Positions 16,971-26,590 of a stretch of DNA of 64,000 bases are shown one piece after another. The notes below the pieces were generated by a model that was not told the DNA's origin, ran no database searches, and saw only the letters and a list, made by a program, of their open reading frames with translations. Position 1 is the first letter of the stretch. The number at the start of each line of letters is the position of its first letter. The position numbers and the translations under genes are program-made. Source of the stretch: Rhizobiaceae bacterium (GTDB lineage: Bacteria; Pseudomonadota; Alphaproteobacteria; Rhizobiales; Rhizobiaceae); NCBI GenBank assembly GCA_028279875.1, contig JANQMU010000034.1:48032-112031 (forward strand). Direction: 5' to 3'.

Positions 16971-17900
16971 ATGGCCGCCGCGAACGGCAATGCCACCGCC
17001 GCCGACCTGGCGACCGGACATGACAAGCTGCTGGGTCATCTGGCGATGATCCTGTTTGCAGCGCTGATTTCCGGCTCGTTTTCGCTCGGCGCCATGGCCG
17101 CGCCGCATGTCGGTGCGGCGGCGTTGAACGCCGTTCGGCTGATGCTCGCGACCGTGGTCATGGCATCCGTCACCCTGGTCCTGTTCCGGCGATTGCCGAT
17201 GCCGCCTGCCGCTGCCTGGCGGTTCGGTGTCCTGGGCTTCCTGATGGGTGCCTATTTTGTGGCGATGTTCACGGCCCTCAAATACACCATGCCGGTGTCG
17301 ACGAGCGCCGTCTTTACCCTCATTCCGCTGATGAGCGCCGGTTTCGGCTATCTGCTTTTGCGTCAGACGGTGCGGCCTGTCGTGATCGTCAGCCTTCTGA
17401 TTGCCGCCTGCGGCTCGATATGGGTCATATTCCGCGGCGATGTGCGGGCGATCCTGGCTTTCGATATCGGTTTCGGGGAGGCGATCTTCTTCCTGGGATG
17501 CGTCTGCCACGCGGTCTATGCGCCGCTGGTCAAGAAACTCAGTTGGGGAGAGCCGGTGGTCCTGACCACTTTCTGGACGAGCATCGGTGCCTTCCTGGCC
17601 GTGTCCATCTTCGGGATCGGCGAGGTGATTTCCACCGACTGGCTGTCGCTGCCGCCGGTCGTCTGGGGCAGCATCGGTTATCTTGCCGTGTTTACCTCGG
17701 CGGGAACCTTCTTTCTTGTCCAGTTCGCATCGTTGCGCCTGCCGGCATCCAAGGTGCTTTCCTACGGATACCTGATCCCGGTTTTCGTCATCCTCTATGA
17801 AGGCCTGCTCGGCCATGGCTGGACGAGCCTTACCGTCATGGCCGGGGCCGTTGTCACGGTGTTCGGGCTTGTCGTGATGGCATTCGCGCCGGATCGATAA
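16971..17900 (+). CDS. EamA/DMT-family membrane transporter
   Basis: A 309-residue protein with about ten hydrophobic segments, arranged as two EamA repeats. Typical pieces are FTALKYTMPVSTSAVFTLIPL in the first half (cut short here as the usual end of TM3-TM4) and SLRLPASKVLSYGYLIPVF in the second. The ATG at 16971 is 22 bases after mrp; a longer frame reads through mrp out of phase and is not real. The substrate is unknown; metabolite or amino-acid efflux is common in the family. A stem without T-run (CCGCGC at 17906, GCGCGG at 17917) lies between this gene and the convergent rutR-like gene. Confidence 0.82.
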   Translation: MAAANGNATAADLATGHDKLLGHLAMILFAALISGSFSLGAMAAPHVGAAALNAVRLMLATVVMASVTLVLFRRLPMPPAAAWRFGVLGFLMGAYFVAMFTALKYTMPVSTSAVFTLIPLMSAGFGYLLLRQTVRPVVIVSLLIAACGSIWVIFRGDVRAILAFDIGFGEAIFFLGCVCHAVYAPLVKKLSWGEPVVLTTFWTSIGAFLAVSIFGIGEVISTDWLSLPPVVWGSIGYLAVFTSAGTFFLVQFASLRLPASKVLSYGYLIPVFVILYEGLLGHGWTSLTVMAGAVVTVFGLVVMAFAPDR

Positions 17901-17913
17901 GGGATCCGCGCCT

Positions 17914-18540
17914 TCAGCGCGGTCTGACGCCGTTGAGCAGCACCGTGAGAACGGCATTGGCGGCCGTGTCGAAAAAGTCCGGCCGTTTCGTTTCTTCCGG
18001 CAGGATGGCGCGCACCTGCACATCGAAATCGGCATAATGCTGGGTGGTTGCCCAGATCATGAAAATCAGGTGGTACGGGTCCACCGGCGCCAGCTTTCCC
18101 TCGGCGATCCAGGTCCTGATGACGTCGGCCTTTTCGTCGACGAGGCGTTTCAGATTGGTCTTGAGGAACTCCTGGATGGCCGGCGCGCCGTGCAGGATTT
18201 CATTGGCGAAAACTCGCGAGCTTTCCGGCTGCGCGGCCGACATCTTCATCTTCTGGATGGTGTATTTGCGCAGTTCCTCCACCGGATCGCCGTCCGGATC
18301 GATGACTCGAAACGGCCTCAGCCAGTCTTCGAGGGTCTTTTCCAGGACGGTGACATAGATGTCTTCCTTGCGGGGGAAGTAATACAGCAGATTAGGCTTC
18401 GACATGCCGGCTTTTTCGGCGATCTGGTCGATGGTGGATCCGCGAAACCCGTAGGCGGAGAATACCTCCAAAGCTGCATCGAGGATGATCCCCCGATTGA
18501 TACCCTGTATACGCGTCCGCTTATTGGTCGATACTGCCAT
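17914..18540 (-). CDS. rutR: TetR-family regulator, RutR-like
   Basis: A 208-residue repressor-type protein. The N-terminal helix-turn-helix reads FRGSTIDQIAEKAGMSKPNLLYYFPRKEDIY (split here: GSTIDQIAEKAGMSKPNLLY then YFPRKED). The C-terminal ligand domain resembles RutR, which senses pyrimidines, and the gene is divergent from a reductive pyrimidine-degradation operon. A palindrome matching the RutR box lies in the divergent promoter region (18688-18703), which supports the assignment. RutR in Escherichia coli responds to uracil and thymine; that ligand is inferred here. Confidence 0.85.
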   Translation of the reverse strand: MAVSTNKRTRIQGINRGIILDAALEVFSAYGFRGSTIDQIAEKAGMSKPNLLYYFPRKEDIYVTVLEKTLEDWLRPFRVIDPDGDPVEELRKYTIQKMKMSAAQPESSRVFANEILHGAPAIQEFLKTNLKRLVDEKADVIRTWIAEGKLAPVDPYHLIFMIWATTQHYADFDVQVRAILPEETKRPDFFDTAANAVLTVLLNGVRPR

Positions 18541-18687
18541 AAATCATTTGTTTCGTTTGCCGAAATTCGGCATGCCGTCGGGGTCATAAGCCATGCAACA
18601 GGATTTGGCCCGGTGCAAGTCTCTTGTATTCCCTATCAAGTTCAATATTGCTCTTGACCACCCCCAGTTGCTCTTCTAGCCTACATT

Positions 18688-18703
18688 TTGACCATTCAGT
18701 CAA
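18688..18703 (+). promoter_or_regulatory. Predicted RutR operator
   Basis: The 16-base sequence TTGACCATTCAGTCAA contains the inverted half-sites TTGAC and GTCAA separated by six bases. It matches the RutR consensus TTGACCA-NN-TGGTCAA at all but two positions. It lies about 80 bases before the aminotransferase start and about 150 bases before the rutR start. A further isolated half-site TTGACCA is at 18654-18660 and could alternatively be a -35 element. Confidence 0.65.
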
Positions 18704-18783
18704 GTTTTTGCAATTCCTGTTGTGTGACGGGCTGATTTGGAGGAGTCTGGTCCCAGTGCCGGGCGGGTTGAGAGGTGTCTGCT

Positions 18784-20106
18784 GTGAACGTTCCCATCAA
18801 AACCAACAATCTGGACGCGTTCTGGATGCCGTTTACGGCCAATCGCCAGTTCAAGAAGAATCCGCGCATGTTCGTCGGTGCCGACCGTATGCACTACACC
18901 ACCGCCGACGGGCGCAAGGTGCTGGACGGCACCGCCGGGCTGTGGTGCGTGAATGCCGGACACAATCGGCCGAAGATTGTCGAAGCCATTCGAAAGCAGG
19001 CCGGCGAACTCGATTATGCACCGGCCTTTCAGATGGGCCACCCGAATGTCTTCGAGCTGGCGTCGCGCCTGGTGACCATCACACCCCAGGGGCTCGATCA
19101 CGTGATGTTCACGAATTCCGGCTCGGAATCGGTCGAAACGGCGCTGAAGACGGCGCTGGCCTATCATCGGGTCAAGGGTGACGGATCGCGTTTTCGCGTG
19201 ATCGGCCGCGAACGGGGCTATCACGGGGTCAATTTCGGCGGCATTTCGGTCGGCGGGATCGTCGCCAACCGCCGCATGTTCGGCACATTGCTGACCGGTG
19301 TCGACCACCTGCGGCACACCCATGATCCGGAACGCAATGCCTTCAGCCGGGGCGTTCCCGAGTACGGTGCGGAGTTTGCCGACGATCTCGAACGGCTGAT
19401 CGCACTGCATGACGCTTCGACGATTGCTGCGATCATCGTTGAGCCCGTGGCGGGTTCGACCGGCGTGCTGCTGCCGCCCAAAGGATACCTGCAGAAGCTA
19501 CGGGACATCTGCGATCAGCATGGAATCCTGTTGATTTTCGATGAGGTCATCACCGGCTTCGGCCGCCTCGGCACACCGTTCGCGGCAGATTACTTCGGTG
19601 TCACACCGGATATCATGGTCACCGCCAAGGGCCTGACGAACGGGGTGATTCCGATGGGCGCGGTGTTTGTGAAATCCGACATCCACGATGCTTTCATGAC
19701 CGGTCCGGAACACTTGATCGAGTTCTTCCACGGTTACACCTACTCAGGCAATCCGATGGCGTCGGCCGCCGGATTGGGCACGCTTGAGACGTATCAGGAG
19801 GATGGGCTGCTGACCCGAGGCGCAGAGCTGTCCGACTATTGGGCGGACGCACTGCACTCCCTGAAAGGCCTGCCGCATGTCATCGACATCCGGAATATCG
19901 GGCTGATCGGCGCGATCGAACTGGAGCCGATTGCGGGAGAACCGACGCGGCGTGCCTTCTCTGCGTTCCTCGACGCCTACAACAAGGGTGTGCTTATTCG
20001 CACCACCGGTGACATCATCGCGCTGTCGCCGCCCTTGATCATCGAAAAGCATGACATCGATGTGCTGATCGAGACGCTGAGCGGCGTGCTCAAGACGCTC
20101 GATTGA
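18784..20106 (+). CDS. Omega-amino acid (beta-alanine type)--pyruvate aminotransferase
   Basis: About 440 residues, class III PLP aminotransferase. It begins with FWMPFTANRQFKKNP, a start typical of beta-alanine:pyruvate transaminases. FDEVITGFGRLG holds the cofactor aspartate, and the lysine of VTAKGLTNGVIPMG binds PLP. In this operon it should convert beta-alanine (from uracil) or 3-aminoisobutyrate (from thymine) to the semialdehyde. I prefer the GTG at 18784, preceded by AGAGG at eight bases, over the GTG at 18775. It is the first gene of the RutR-controlled operon. Confidence 0.87.
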   Translation: MNVPIKTNNLDAFWMPFTANRQFKKNPRMFVGADRMHYTTADGRKVLDGTAGLWCVNAGHNRPKIVEAIRKQAGELDYAPAFQMGHPNVFELASRLVTITPQGLDHVMFTNSGSESVETALKTALAYHRVKGDGSRFRVIGRERGYHGVNFGGISVGGIVANRRMFGTLLTGVDHLRHTHDPERNAFSRGVPEYGAEFADDLERLIALHDASTIAAIIVEPVAGSTGVLLPPKGYLQKLRDICDQHGILLIFDEVITGFGRLGTPFAADYFGVTPDIMVTAKGLTNGVIPMGAVFVKSDIHDAFMTGPEHLIEFFHGYTYSGNPMASAAGLGTLETYQEDGLLTRGAELSDYWADALHSLKGLPHVIDIRNIGLIGAIELEPIAGEPTRRAFSAFLDAYNKGVLIRTTGDIIALSPPLIIEKHDIDVLIETLSGVLKTLD

Positions 20107-20134
20107 CAACAGACGGATTTCCGGGAGACCGCCG

Positions 20135-21382
20135 ATGACACTGACGGGCAATATGAGGATCAACGGTGATCGGCTCTGGGACACGCTGATGGAGATGGCG
20201 AAGATCGGTCCCGGCGTGCGCGGCGGCAACGATCGCCAGACGGTGACCGATGAAGACGGCGAGGGCCGGACGCTGTTTCAGAAATGGTGCGAAGATTCCG
20301 GCATGACCATGGGCGTCGATCAGATGGGGAACATGTTTTTCCGCCGCGAAGGCACCGATCCCGACGCCCTGCCGGTCTATGTGGGCAGCCATCTGGACAC
20401 CCAGCCAACCGGCGGCAAATATGACGGCGTCCTCGGTGTTCTGGGCGGGCTGGAAATTGTCCGCACCCTCAACGACCTCAATATCAGGACCAGGCACCCG
20501 ATCGTCGTGACCAACTGGACCAATGAGGAAGGCACGCGGTTTGCGCCGGCAATGCTGGCTTCGGGCGTGTTTGCCGGCATGCACGAGCAGGACTGGGCCT
20601 ATCAGCGGGAGGATGCCGAAGGCAAGAAATTCGGCGATGAACTGGAGCGGATCGGGTGGAAGGGCGACGAGGAGGTCGGCGCCCGCAAGATGCATGCCTT
20701 CTTCGAGTTGCATATCGAGCAGGGACCGATCCTGGAAAAGGAAAACAAGGACATCGGCGTCGTCACCCACGGGCAGGGTCTGTGGTGGCTGCAGATCACG
20801 CTGACCGGCAAGGAAAGCCATACCGGCTCGACACCGATGCCGATGCGCCGCAATGCCGGTCTCGGCATGGCGCGCATCACCGAACTTGTGCACGACATCG
20901 CGATGAGCCACCAGCCGGCGGCGGTCGGCGCGATCGGCCATTGCGATATCTATCCCAATTCGCGCAATGTGATCCCCGGCAAGGCGGTGTTCACGGTGGA
21001 TTTCCGCTCACCTGACCGGGAGGTGCTGGACGGAATGAAGGCGCGGCTGGAAAGGGAAGGCCCGAAGATCGCCAAGGCGCTCGGGCTGGAGTTCGAAATC
21101 GAGGTTGCCGGCCATTTCGATCCGGTCACGTTTGACGAAAACTGCGTGGCGGCAGTCCGCAACGCGGCCGAGCGGCTCGGCTACTCGCATCGCGACCTGG
21201 TCTCGGGCGCCGGGCACGACGCCTGCTGGATCAACCGGGTGGCGCCGACGGCAATGGTCATGTGCCCCTGCGTCGATGGCCTCAGCCACAATGAGGATGA
21301 GGACATTTCGCCGGCCTGGGCGACCGCGGGTGCCGATGTCCTGTTTCACGCCGTTGTGGAAACAGCGGAGATCGTCGAATAA
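20135..21382 (+). CDS. pydC: Zn-dependent hydrolase, probable N-carbamoyl-beta-alanine amidohydrolase
   Basis: A 415-residue M20-family amidohydrolase (HyuC/AllC group). Metal ligands are visible in VGSHLDTQPTGGKYDGVLG, TNEEGTRFAP, ELHIEQGP and the late histidine in CVDGLSHNEDEDIS. It should hydrolyse N-carbamoyl-beta-alanine to beta-alanine, CO2 and ammonia, the last ring-derived step of reductive pyrimidine degradation. Position between the aminotransferase and dihydropyrimidinase supports this over a hydantoin or allantoate role. GGGAG precedes the ATG; the gap to the upstream gene is 28 bases. Confidence 0.88.
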   Translation: MTLTGNMRINGDRLWDTLMEMAKIGPGVRGGNDRQTVTDEDGEGRTLFQKWCEDSGMTMGVDQMGNMFFRREGTDPDALPVYVGSHLDTQPTGGKYDGVLGVLGGLEIVRTLNDLNIRTRHPIVVTNWTNEEGTRFAPAMLASGVFAGMHEQDWAYQREDAEGKKFGDELERIGWKGDEEVGARKMHAFFELHIEQGPILEKENKDIGVVTHGQGLWWLQITLTGKESHTGSTPMPMRRNAGLGMARITELVHDIAMSHQPAAVGAIGHCDIYPNSRNVIPGKAVFTVDFRSPDREVLDGMKARLEREGPKIAKALGLEFEIEVAGHFDPVTFDENCVAAVRNAAERLGYSHRDLVSGAGHDACWINRVAPTAMVMCPCVDGLSHNEDEDISPAWATAGADVLFHAVVETAEIVE

Positions 21383-21414
21383 GCCTTTTTCGAAGGCAGA
21401 TTGGGGAGACCGTT

Positions 21415-22872
21415 ATGGCAAGCACTGTTATCAAGGGCGGAACGATCGTCACCGCCGATCTGACCTATGATGCGGATATTCTGATCGAAAACGGGATCAT
21501 TGCGGAAATCGGTCCCGACCTTTCCGGTGACACGGTGCTGGACGCCGCCGGCTGCTATGTGATGCCGGGCGGCATCGATCCGCACACCCATCTGGAAATG
21601 CCCTTCATGGGGACCTATTCCTCCGACGATTTCGAGAGCGGCACGCGGGCGGCGCTGTCCGGCGGCACGACAATGGTGGTCGATTTCGCGCTGCCGTCGC
21701 CAGGCCAGTCGCTGCTCGAAGCGCTGCAGATGTGGGACAACAAATCGACGCGGGCCAATTGCGATTATTCCTTCCACATGGCGATCACCTGGTGGGGCGA
21801 GCAGGTCTTCAACGAAATGGAACAGGTGGTGCGCGACAAGGGCATCAACACGTTCAAGCATTTCATGGCCTATAAGGGCGCGCTGATGGTGGATGATGAC
21901 GAGATGTATTCGTCCTTCCAGCGCTGCGCCGAACTCGGCGCGCTGCCGCTGGTCCATGCCGAAAATGGCGATGTGGTCGCGCAACTCCAGGCTAAGCTGC
22001 TGGCCGAGGGCAATAACGGCCCGGAAGCCCATGCCTATTCACGGCCGGCGGAGGTGGAAGGCGAGGCGACCAACCGGGCCATCATGATCGCCGATATGGC
22101 CGGCGTTCCGCTCTATGTGGTCCATACGTCGTCGGAGCAGGCGCATGAGGCCATTCGCCGCGCCCGCCAGAACGGGATCCGTGTCTATGGCGAGCCGCTT
22201 ATCCAGCATCTGACGCTCGACGACAGCGAATATGCCCACCATGATTGGGACCATGCGGCCCGGCGGGTGATGTCGCCGCCGTTCCGCGACAAGAAGCACC
22301 AGGATTCGCTCTGGCATGGCCTCGCCGCCGGCTCGCTGCAGGTGGTGGCGACCGATCACTGTGCCTTCACCACTGACCAGAAACGCTTCGGCGTGGGTGA
22401 CTTCACCAAGATCCCTAACGGCACCGGCGGGCTGGAGGACCGGATGCCGATGCTGTGGACCTATGGGGTCGAGACGGGCCGGCTGACCATGAACGAATTC
22501 GTTGCCGTGACCTCGACCAATATCGCCAAGATCCTCAACATCTATCCGAAGAAAGGCGGCATACTGGTCGGCGCTGATGCCGATATCGTGGTTTGGGACC
22601 CGGCCAAGGAAAAGACCATCAGCGCTGAAACCCAGCAATCGGCCATCGATTACAATGTGTTCGAAGGCAAACAGGTCAAGGGCCTGCCGCGCTACACGCT
22701 GAGTCGCGGCCTTGTCAGCGTCGAGGACGGCGCGATCAAGACCAGGGAAGGGCATGGCGCATTCGTCAGCCGCGAACCGTTCCATGCGGTCAACAAGGCG
22801 CTTTCCACCTGGAAGGAAGTCACCGCGCCGCGCCAGGTGCAGCGCACCGGCATCCCGGCCAGCGGGGTCTGA
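21415..22872 (+). CDS. hydA: Dihydropyrimidinase
   Basis: A 485-residue amidohydrolase-superfamily enzyme that opens 5,6-dihydrouracil or dihydrothymine to the N-carbamoyl amino acid. It has the metal motif GGIDPHTHLEMPFMGT, the lysine to be carboxylated in KHFMAYKGALMV, VHAENGD, VVHTSSEQA and VATDHCAFTTDQK, all typical of dihydropyrimidinases. GGGGAG lies upstream of the ATG. It follows the amidohydrolase by 32 bases in the same operon. The preceding enzyme of the pathway, dihydropyrimidine dehydrogenase, is not in this window. Confidence 0.92.
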   Translation: MASTVIKGGTIVTADLTYDADILIENGIIAEIGPDLSGDTVLDAAGCYVMPGGIDPHTHLEMPFMGTYSSDDFESGTRAALSGGTTMVVDFALPSPGQSLLEALQMWDNKSTRANCDYSFHMAITWWGEQVFNEMEQVVRDKGINTFKHFMAYKGALMVDDDEMYSSFQRCAELGALPLVHAENGDVVAQLQAKLLAEGNNGPEAHAYSRPAEVEGEATNRAIMIADMAGVPLYVVHTSSEQAHEAIRRARQNGIRVYGEPLIQHLTLDDSEYAHHDWDHAARRVMSPPFRDKKHQDSLWHGLAAGSLQVVATDHCAFTTDQKRFGVGDFTKIPNGTGGLEDRMPMLWTYGVETGRLTMNEFVAVTSTNIAKILNIYPKKGGILVGADADIVVWDPAKEKTISAETQQSAIDYNVFEGKQVKGLPRYTLSRGLVSVEDGAIKTREGHGAFVSREPFHAVNKALSTWKEVTAPRQVQRTGIPASGV

Positions 22873-22916
22873 TGCATGCCGCGGTGCGCAGCCTGGATTT
22901 TTGAGGGTTTCCGCAG

Positions 22917-23696
<780 letters not shown>

Positions 23697-23744
23697 GCGG
23701 CGAAGGTCTTGTGCCGCCGCGCTTTTCGGGTGTCGGGTGGCTTA

Positions 23745-24641
23745 ATGAGCGAAAGGCGGGGGCTTGCCGGTTTCTTCTTTGACCGTCTGCTGCCGGTCGG
23801 CACGGTCGTGCTGGTTATTCTCGTGCTGTGGTACGGGTTTACCGTGATCCTCAACGCGCCGTTCGAACGGGACCAGGCGGCCCGCGCCGGTACCGAACTG
23901 ACGACCGGGCAACTGATCGAAAAGACGCTGGCCCAGGAACGGCCGGTTCTGCCGGCGCCGCATCAGGTGGCCGAGGAAATCTGGAAGACCACCGCGCTCA
24001 AGAAGCTCACATCGAAACGCAGCCTGTTCTACCACGGCTGGATTACACTGTCGTCGACCCTTCTGGGCTTTGTCATGGGAACGGCGCTCGGCATCCTGCT
24101 GGCCGTTCTGATCGTTCAGTCCGCCGTTCTCGACAAAAGCCTGATGCCCTGGATCATCACCAGCCAGACGGTGCCCATCCTCGCCGTAGCACCGATGATC
24201 ATCGTGGTTCTCAACGCAATCGGGATATCAGGGTTATTGCCTAAATCACTGATTTCGGCTTACCTTTCCTTTTTCCCGGTGGCTGTCGGCATGGTCAAGG
24301 GGCTGCGTTCCCCCGATCCGATGCATCTTGATCTGATGCGCACCTACAATGCCAGCGGGGCCCAGGTGTTCTGGAAACTGCGCTGGCCGTCCGCGGTGCC
24401 GTTCCTGTTCACATCGATGAAAGTCGCTGTCGCCATCAGCCTTGTCGGCGCGATTGTCGGCGAACTGCCGACGGGGGCCGTCGCCGGCTTGGGCGCCCGG
24501 CTGCTGACCGGGTCCTATTACGGGCAGACCATTCAGATCTGGTCGGCGCTGATCTCGGCGGCGATCCTTGCCGCGCTGCTCGTCATGCTGGTCGACCTGG
24601 CATCGCGTTTTGTCCAGCGGCGCATGGGGATGGTCCATTGA
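23745..24641 (+). CDS. ABC transporter permease (first of two) of the pyrimidine operon
   Basis: A 298-residue inner-membrane permease of the BPD_transp_1 family. Hydrophobic segments start at about residue 15, followed by a long loop (roughly residues 40-95) not found in the second permease. The EAA-type coupling loop reads DLMRTYNASGAQVFWKLRWP. I start at the ATG at 23745 rather than the upstream GTG at 23709, which adds residues without a membrane-protein pattern. Its TGA overlaps the TTG start of the next permease. Having two different permeases suggests a heterodimeric channel. Confidence 0.85.
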   Translation: MSERRGLAGFFFDRLLPVGTVVLVILVLWYGFTVILNAPFERDQAARAGTELTTGQLIEKTLAQERPVLPAPHQVAEEIWKTTALKKLTSKRSLFYHGWITLSSTLLGFVMGTALGILLAVLIVQSAVLDKSLMPWIITSQTVPILAVAPMIIVVLNAIGISGLLPKSLISAYLSFFPVAVGMVKGLRSPDPMHLDLMRTYNASGAQVFWKLRWPSAVPFLFTSMKVAVAISLVGAIVGELPTGAVAGLGARLLTGSYYGQTIQIWSALISAAILAALLVMLVDLASRFVQRRMGMVH

Positions 24642-25498
24642 ACAGCGGGATTTTCATTGGCGCGGTTACCTTCTGGATCGCGGCTTGGCTGGTCAACACC
24701 TGGCTGGTGCGCCTGAAGCCGGCAAACCGCGTCGCCGCCCAGATGATCAATCTGACGATTCCGGCCCTGTTCGGGATCACGCTGATTGTGCTTTGGGAAG
24801 GGGTGACGCGCGGCTTCAATATCCCCAGCGTGCTGCTGCCGGCGCCCTCGGTGATCTGGGACCGGATCACGGCCTCGGTGGACATTCTGTGGGCGGACTT
24901 CTACCAGACGTTCATGAAGGCGGTGCTTGCCGGTTATGCGCTCGGATGTGCGTCCGGCTTCGTCACCGCCATTGTCGTCGACCGGGTGCCGTTCCTGCGC
25001 AAGGGCCTGTTGCCGATCGGCAATCTGGTGGCGGCCCTGCCGGTGGTCGGCATCGCGCCGATCATGGTGATGTGGTTCGGCTTCGACTGGCCATCCAAGG
25101 CGGCGGTCGTCGTGGTGATGACCTTCTTTCCGATGCTGGTCAATACGGTGGCCGGGCTTGCCGCCAGCGGCGCCATGGAACGCGATCTGATGCGCACCTA
25201 TGCCTCCGACTATTGGCAGACCCTGTTCAAGCTGCGGCTGCCGGCGGCGATGCCGTTCATTTTCAATGCTTTGAAGATCAATTCGACACTGGCCCTGATC
25301 GGTGCGATCGTCGCCGAGTTTTTCGGCACGCCGATCGTCGGCATGGGCTTTCGTATTTCAACCGAGGTCGGTCGCATGAATATCGACATGGTCTGGGCTG
25401 AAATTTTCGTGGCGGCGCTTGCCGGTTCACTGTCCTATGGATTGCTGGCCCTGCTGGAACGCGCCGTGACATTCTGGCATCCGTCCTATAGACGCTAA
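24638..25498 (+). CDS. ABC transporter permease (second of two) of the pyrimidine operon
   Basis: A 286-residue inner-membrane permease of the same family as its neighbour. It starts at a TTG that overlaps the previous stop (TTGA), so translation is coupled. The coupling loop is DLMRTYASDYWQTLFKLRLP, closely parallel to that of the first permease. Phrases such as LPVVGIAPIMVMWFG are typical of SsuC/TauC/ThiX-like permeases. It should form a heterodimer with the first permease. Confidence 0.86.
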   Translation: MNSGIFIGAVTFWIAAWLVNTWLVRLKPANRVAAQMINLTIPALFGITLIVLWEGVTRGFNIPSVLLPAPSVIWDRITASVDILWADFYQTFMKAVLAGYALGCASGFVTAIVVDRVPFLRKGLLPIGNLVAALPVVGIAPIMVMWFGFDWPSKAAVVVVMTFFPMLVNTVAGLAASGAMERDLMRTYASDYWQTLFKLRLPAAMPFIFNALKINSTLALIGAIVAEFFGTPIVGMGFRISTEVGRMNIDMVWAEIFVAALAGSLSYGLLALLERAVTFWHPSYRR

Positions 25499-25541
25499 CC
25501 AAACCAATAATGGCGGAGCCGCAACAAGAGGAGTGACAGAA

Positions 25542-26525
25542 ATGAAGAAACTACTGGCTATGACCCTGGGCCTGGCGATGGCCCTTGCTTCGGGTGCCGC
25601 GCTGGCCAAGGACAAGCTCGTCCTGCAGTTGAAATGGGTCACACAGGCCCAGTTTGCCGGCTACTATGTGGCAAAGGACAAGGGCTTTTACGATGCCGTC
25701 GACCTCGATGTCGAGATCAAGCCCGGCGGTCCCGATATCGCACCGGCGCAGGTGATTGCTGGCGGCGGAGCGGATGTGATTATCGACTGGATGCCGTCCG
25801 CACTGGCGTCGCGCGAGAAGGGCGTGCCGCTGGTCAACATCGCCCAGCCGTTCAAATCATCGGGAATGATGCTGACCTGTCTGAAGGAAAGCGGCATCAA
25901 GACCCCGGAGGATTTTCGCGGCCGCACTCTCGGCGTCTGGTTCTTCGGCAATGAATATCCGTTCCTGTCCTGGATGAGCCAGCTCGGCATTCCGACCGAC
26001 GGTTCCGACAATGGCGTGACGGTTCTCAAGCAGGGCTTCAATGTCGATCCGCTGCTGCAGAAACAGGCCGACTGCATTTCCACCATGACCTACAACGAGT
26101 ACTGGCAGGTCATCGATGCCGGAATTGCCGCAGACGACCTGGTCACCTTCAAATATGAAGATCAGGGCGTTGCGACGCTGGAGGACGGCATCTATGTGAT
26201 GGAAGCCGACCTCGACGATCCGAAGAAGGTCGACATGTTCAAGCGGTTCGTGAAGGCCTCGATGGAAGGCTGGAAATATGCCGAGGAACACCCCGATGAA
26301 GCCGCGGAAATCGTGCTGGAAAACGATGCCACCGGCGCGCAGACTGAAAAGCACCAGAAGCGCATGATGGGTGAAATCGCCAAGCTGACCGCCGGTTCCG
26401 ACGGTTCGCTGGACGTGGCCGATTACGATCGCACGGTCAAATCGCTTCTGTCAGGTGGTTCCGACCCGGTCATTTCGAAGGAACCCGAAGGGGCTCATAC
26501 CGACAAGATCACCAAGGGCATGTAA
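25542..26525 (+). CDS. Periplasmic substrate-binding protein, THI5/NMT1 family
   Basis: A 327-residue exported protein. The signal peptide is residues 1-22 (MKKLLAMTLGLAMALASGAA, cut after ALA). The mature part starts KDKLVLQLKWVTQAQFAGYY, the typical opening of NMT1/THI5-like binding proteins, the family that includes the formylaminopyrimidine-binding ThiY. In a RutR-linked operon a pyrimidine base or nucleobase-like ligand is the natural prediction. I chose the ATG at 25542, with AAGAGGAG eight bases upstream, over the GTG at 25533, which itself overlaps the ribosome binding site. A strong terminator follows. Confidence 0.88.
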   Translation: MKKLLAMTLGLAMALASGAALAKDKLVLQLKWVTQAQFAGYYVAKDKGFYDAVDLDVEIKPGGPDIAPAQVIAGGGADVIIDWMPSALASREKGVPLVNIAQPFKSSGMMLTCLKESGIKTPEDFRGRTLGVWFFGNEYPFLSWMSQLGIPTDGSDNGVTVLKQGFNVDPLLQKQADCISTMTYNEYWQVIDAGIAADDLVTFKYEDQGVATLEDGIYVMEADLDDPKKVDMFKRFVKASMEGWKYAEEHPDEAAEIVLENDATGAQTEKHQKRMMGEIAKLTAGSDGSLDVADYDRTVKSLLSGGSDPVISKEPEGAHTDKITKGM

Positions 26526-26564
26526 GCGCATGCGACCTGTTTCGGCGACATGGTGATGTCGTCC

Positions 26565-26590
26565 AAAGGGGCCTTCGGGCCCCTTTTTTA
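26565..26590 (+). terminator. Intrinsic terminator after the pyrimidine/ABC operon
   Basis: The stem AAAGGGGCC (26565-26573) and GGCCCCTTT (26578-26586) closes a TTCG tetraloop and runs into further T residues. It ends the operon started at the RutR box. The A-rich left side also makes it usable for the convergent hemN transcript, whose stop codon lies at its right edge. Confidence 0.88.
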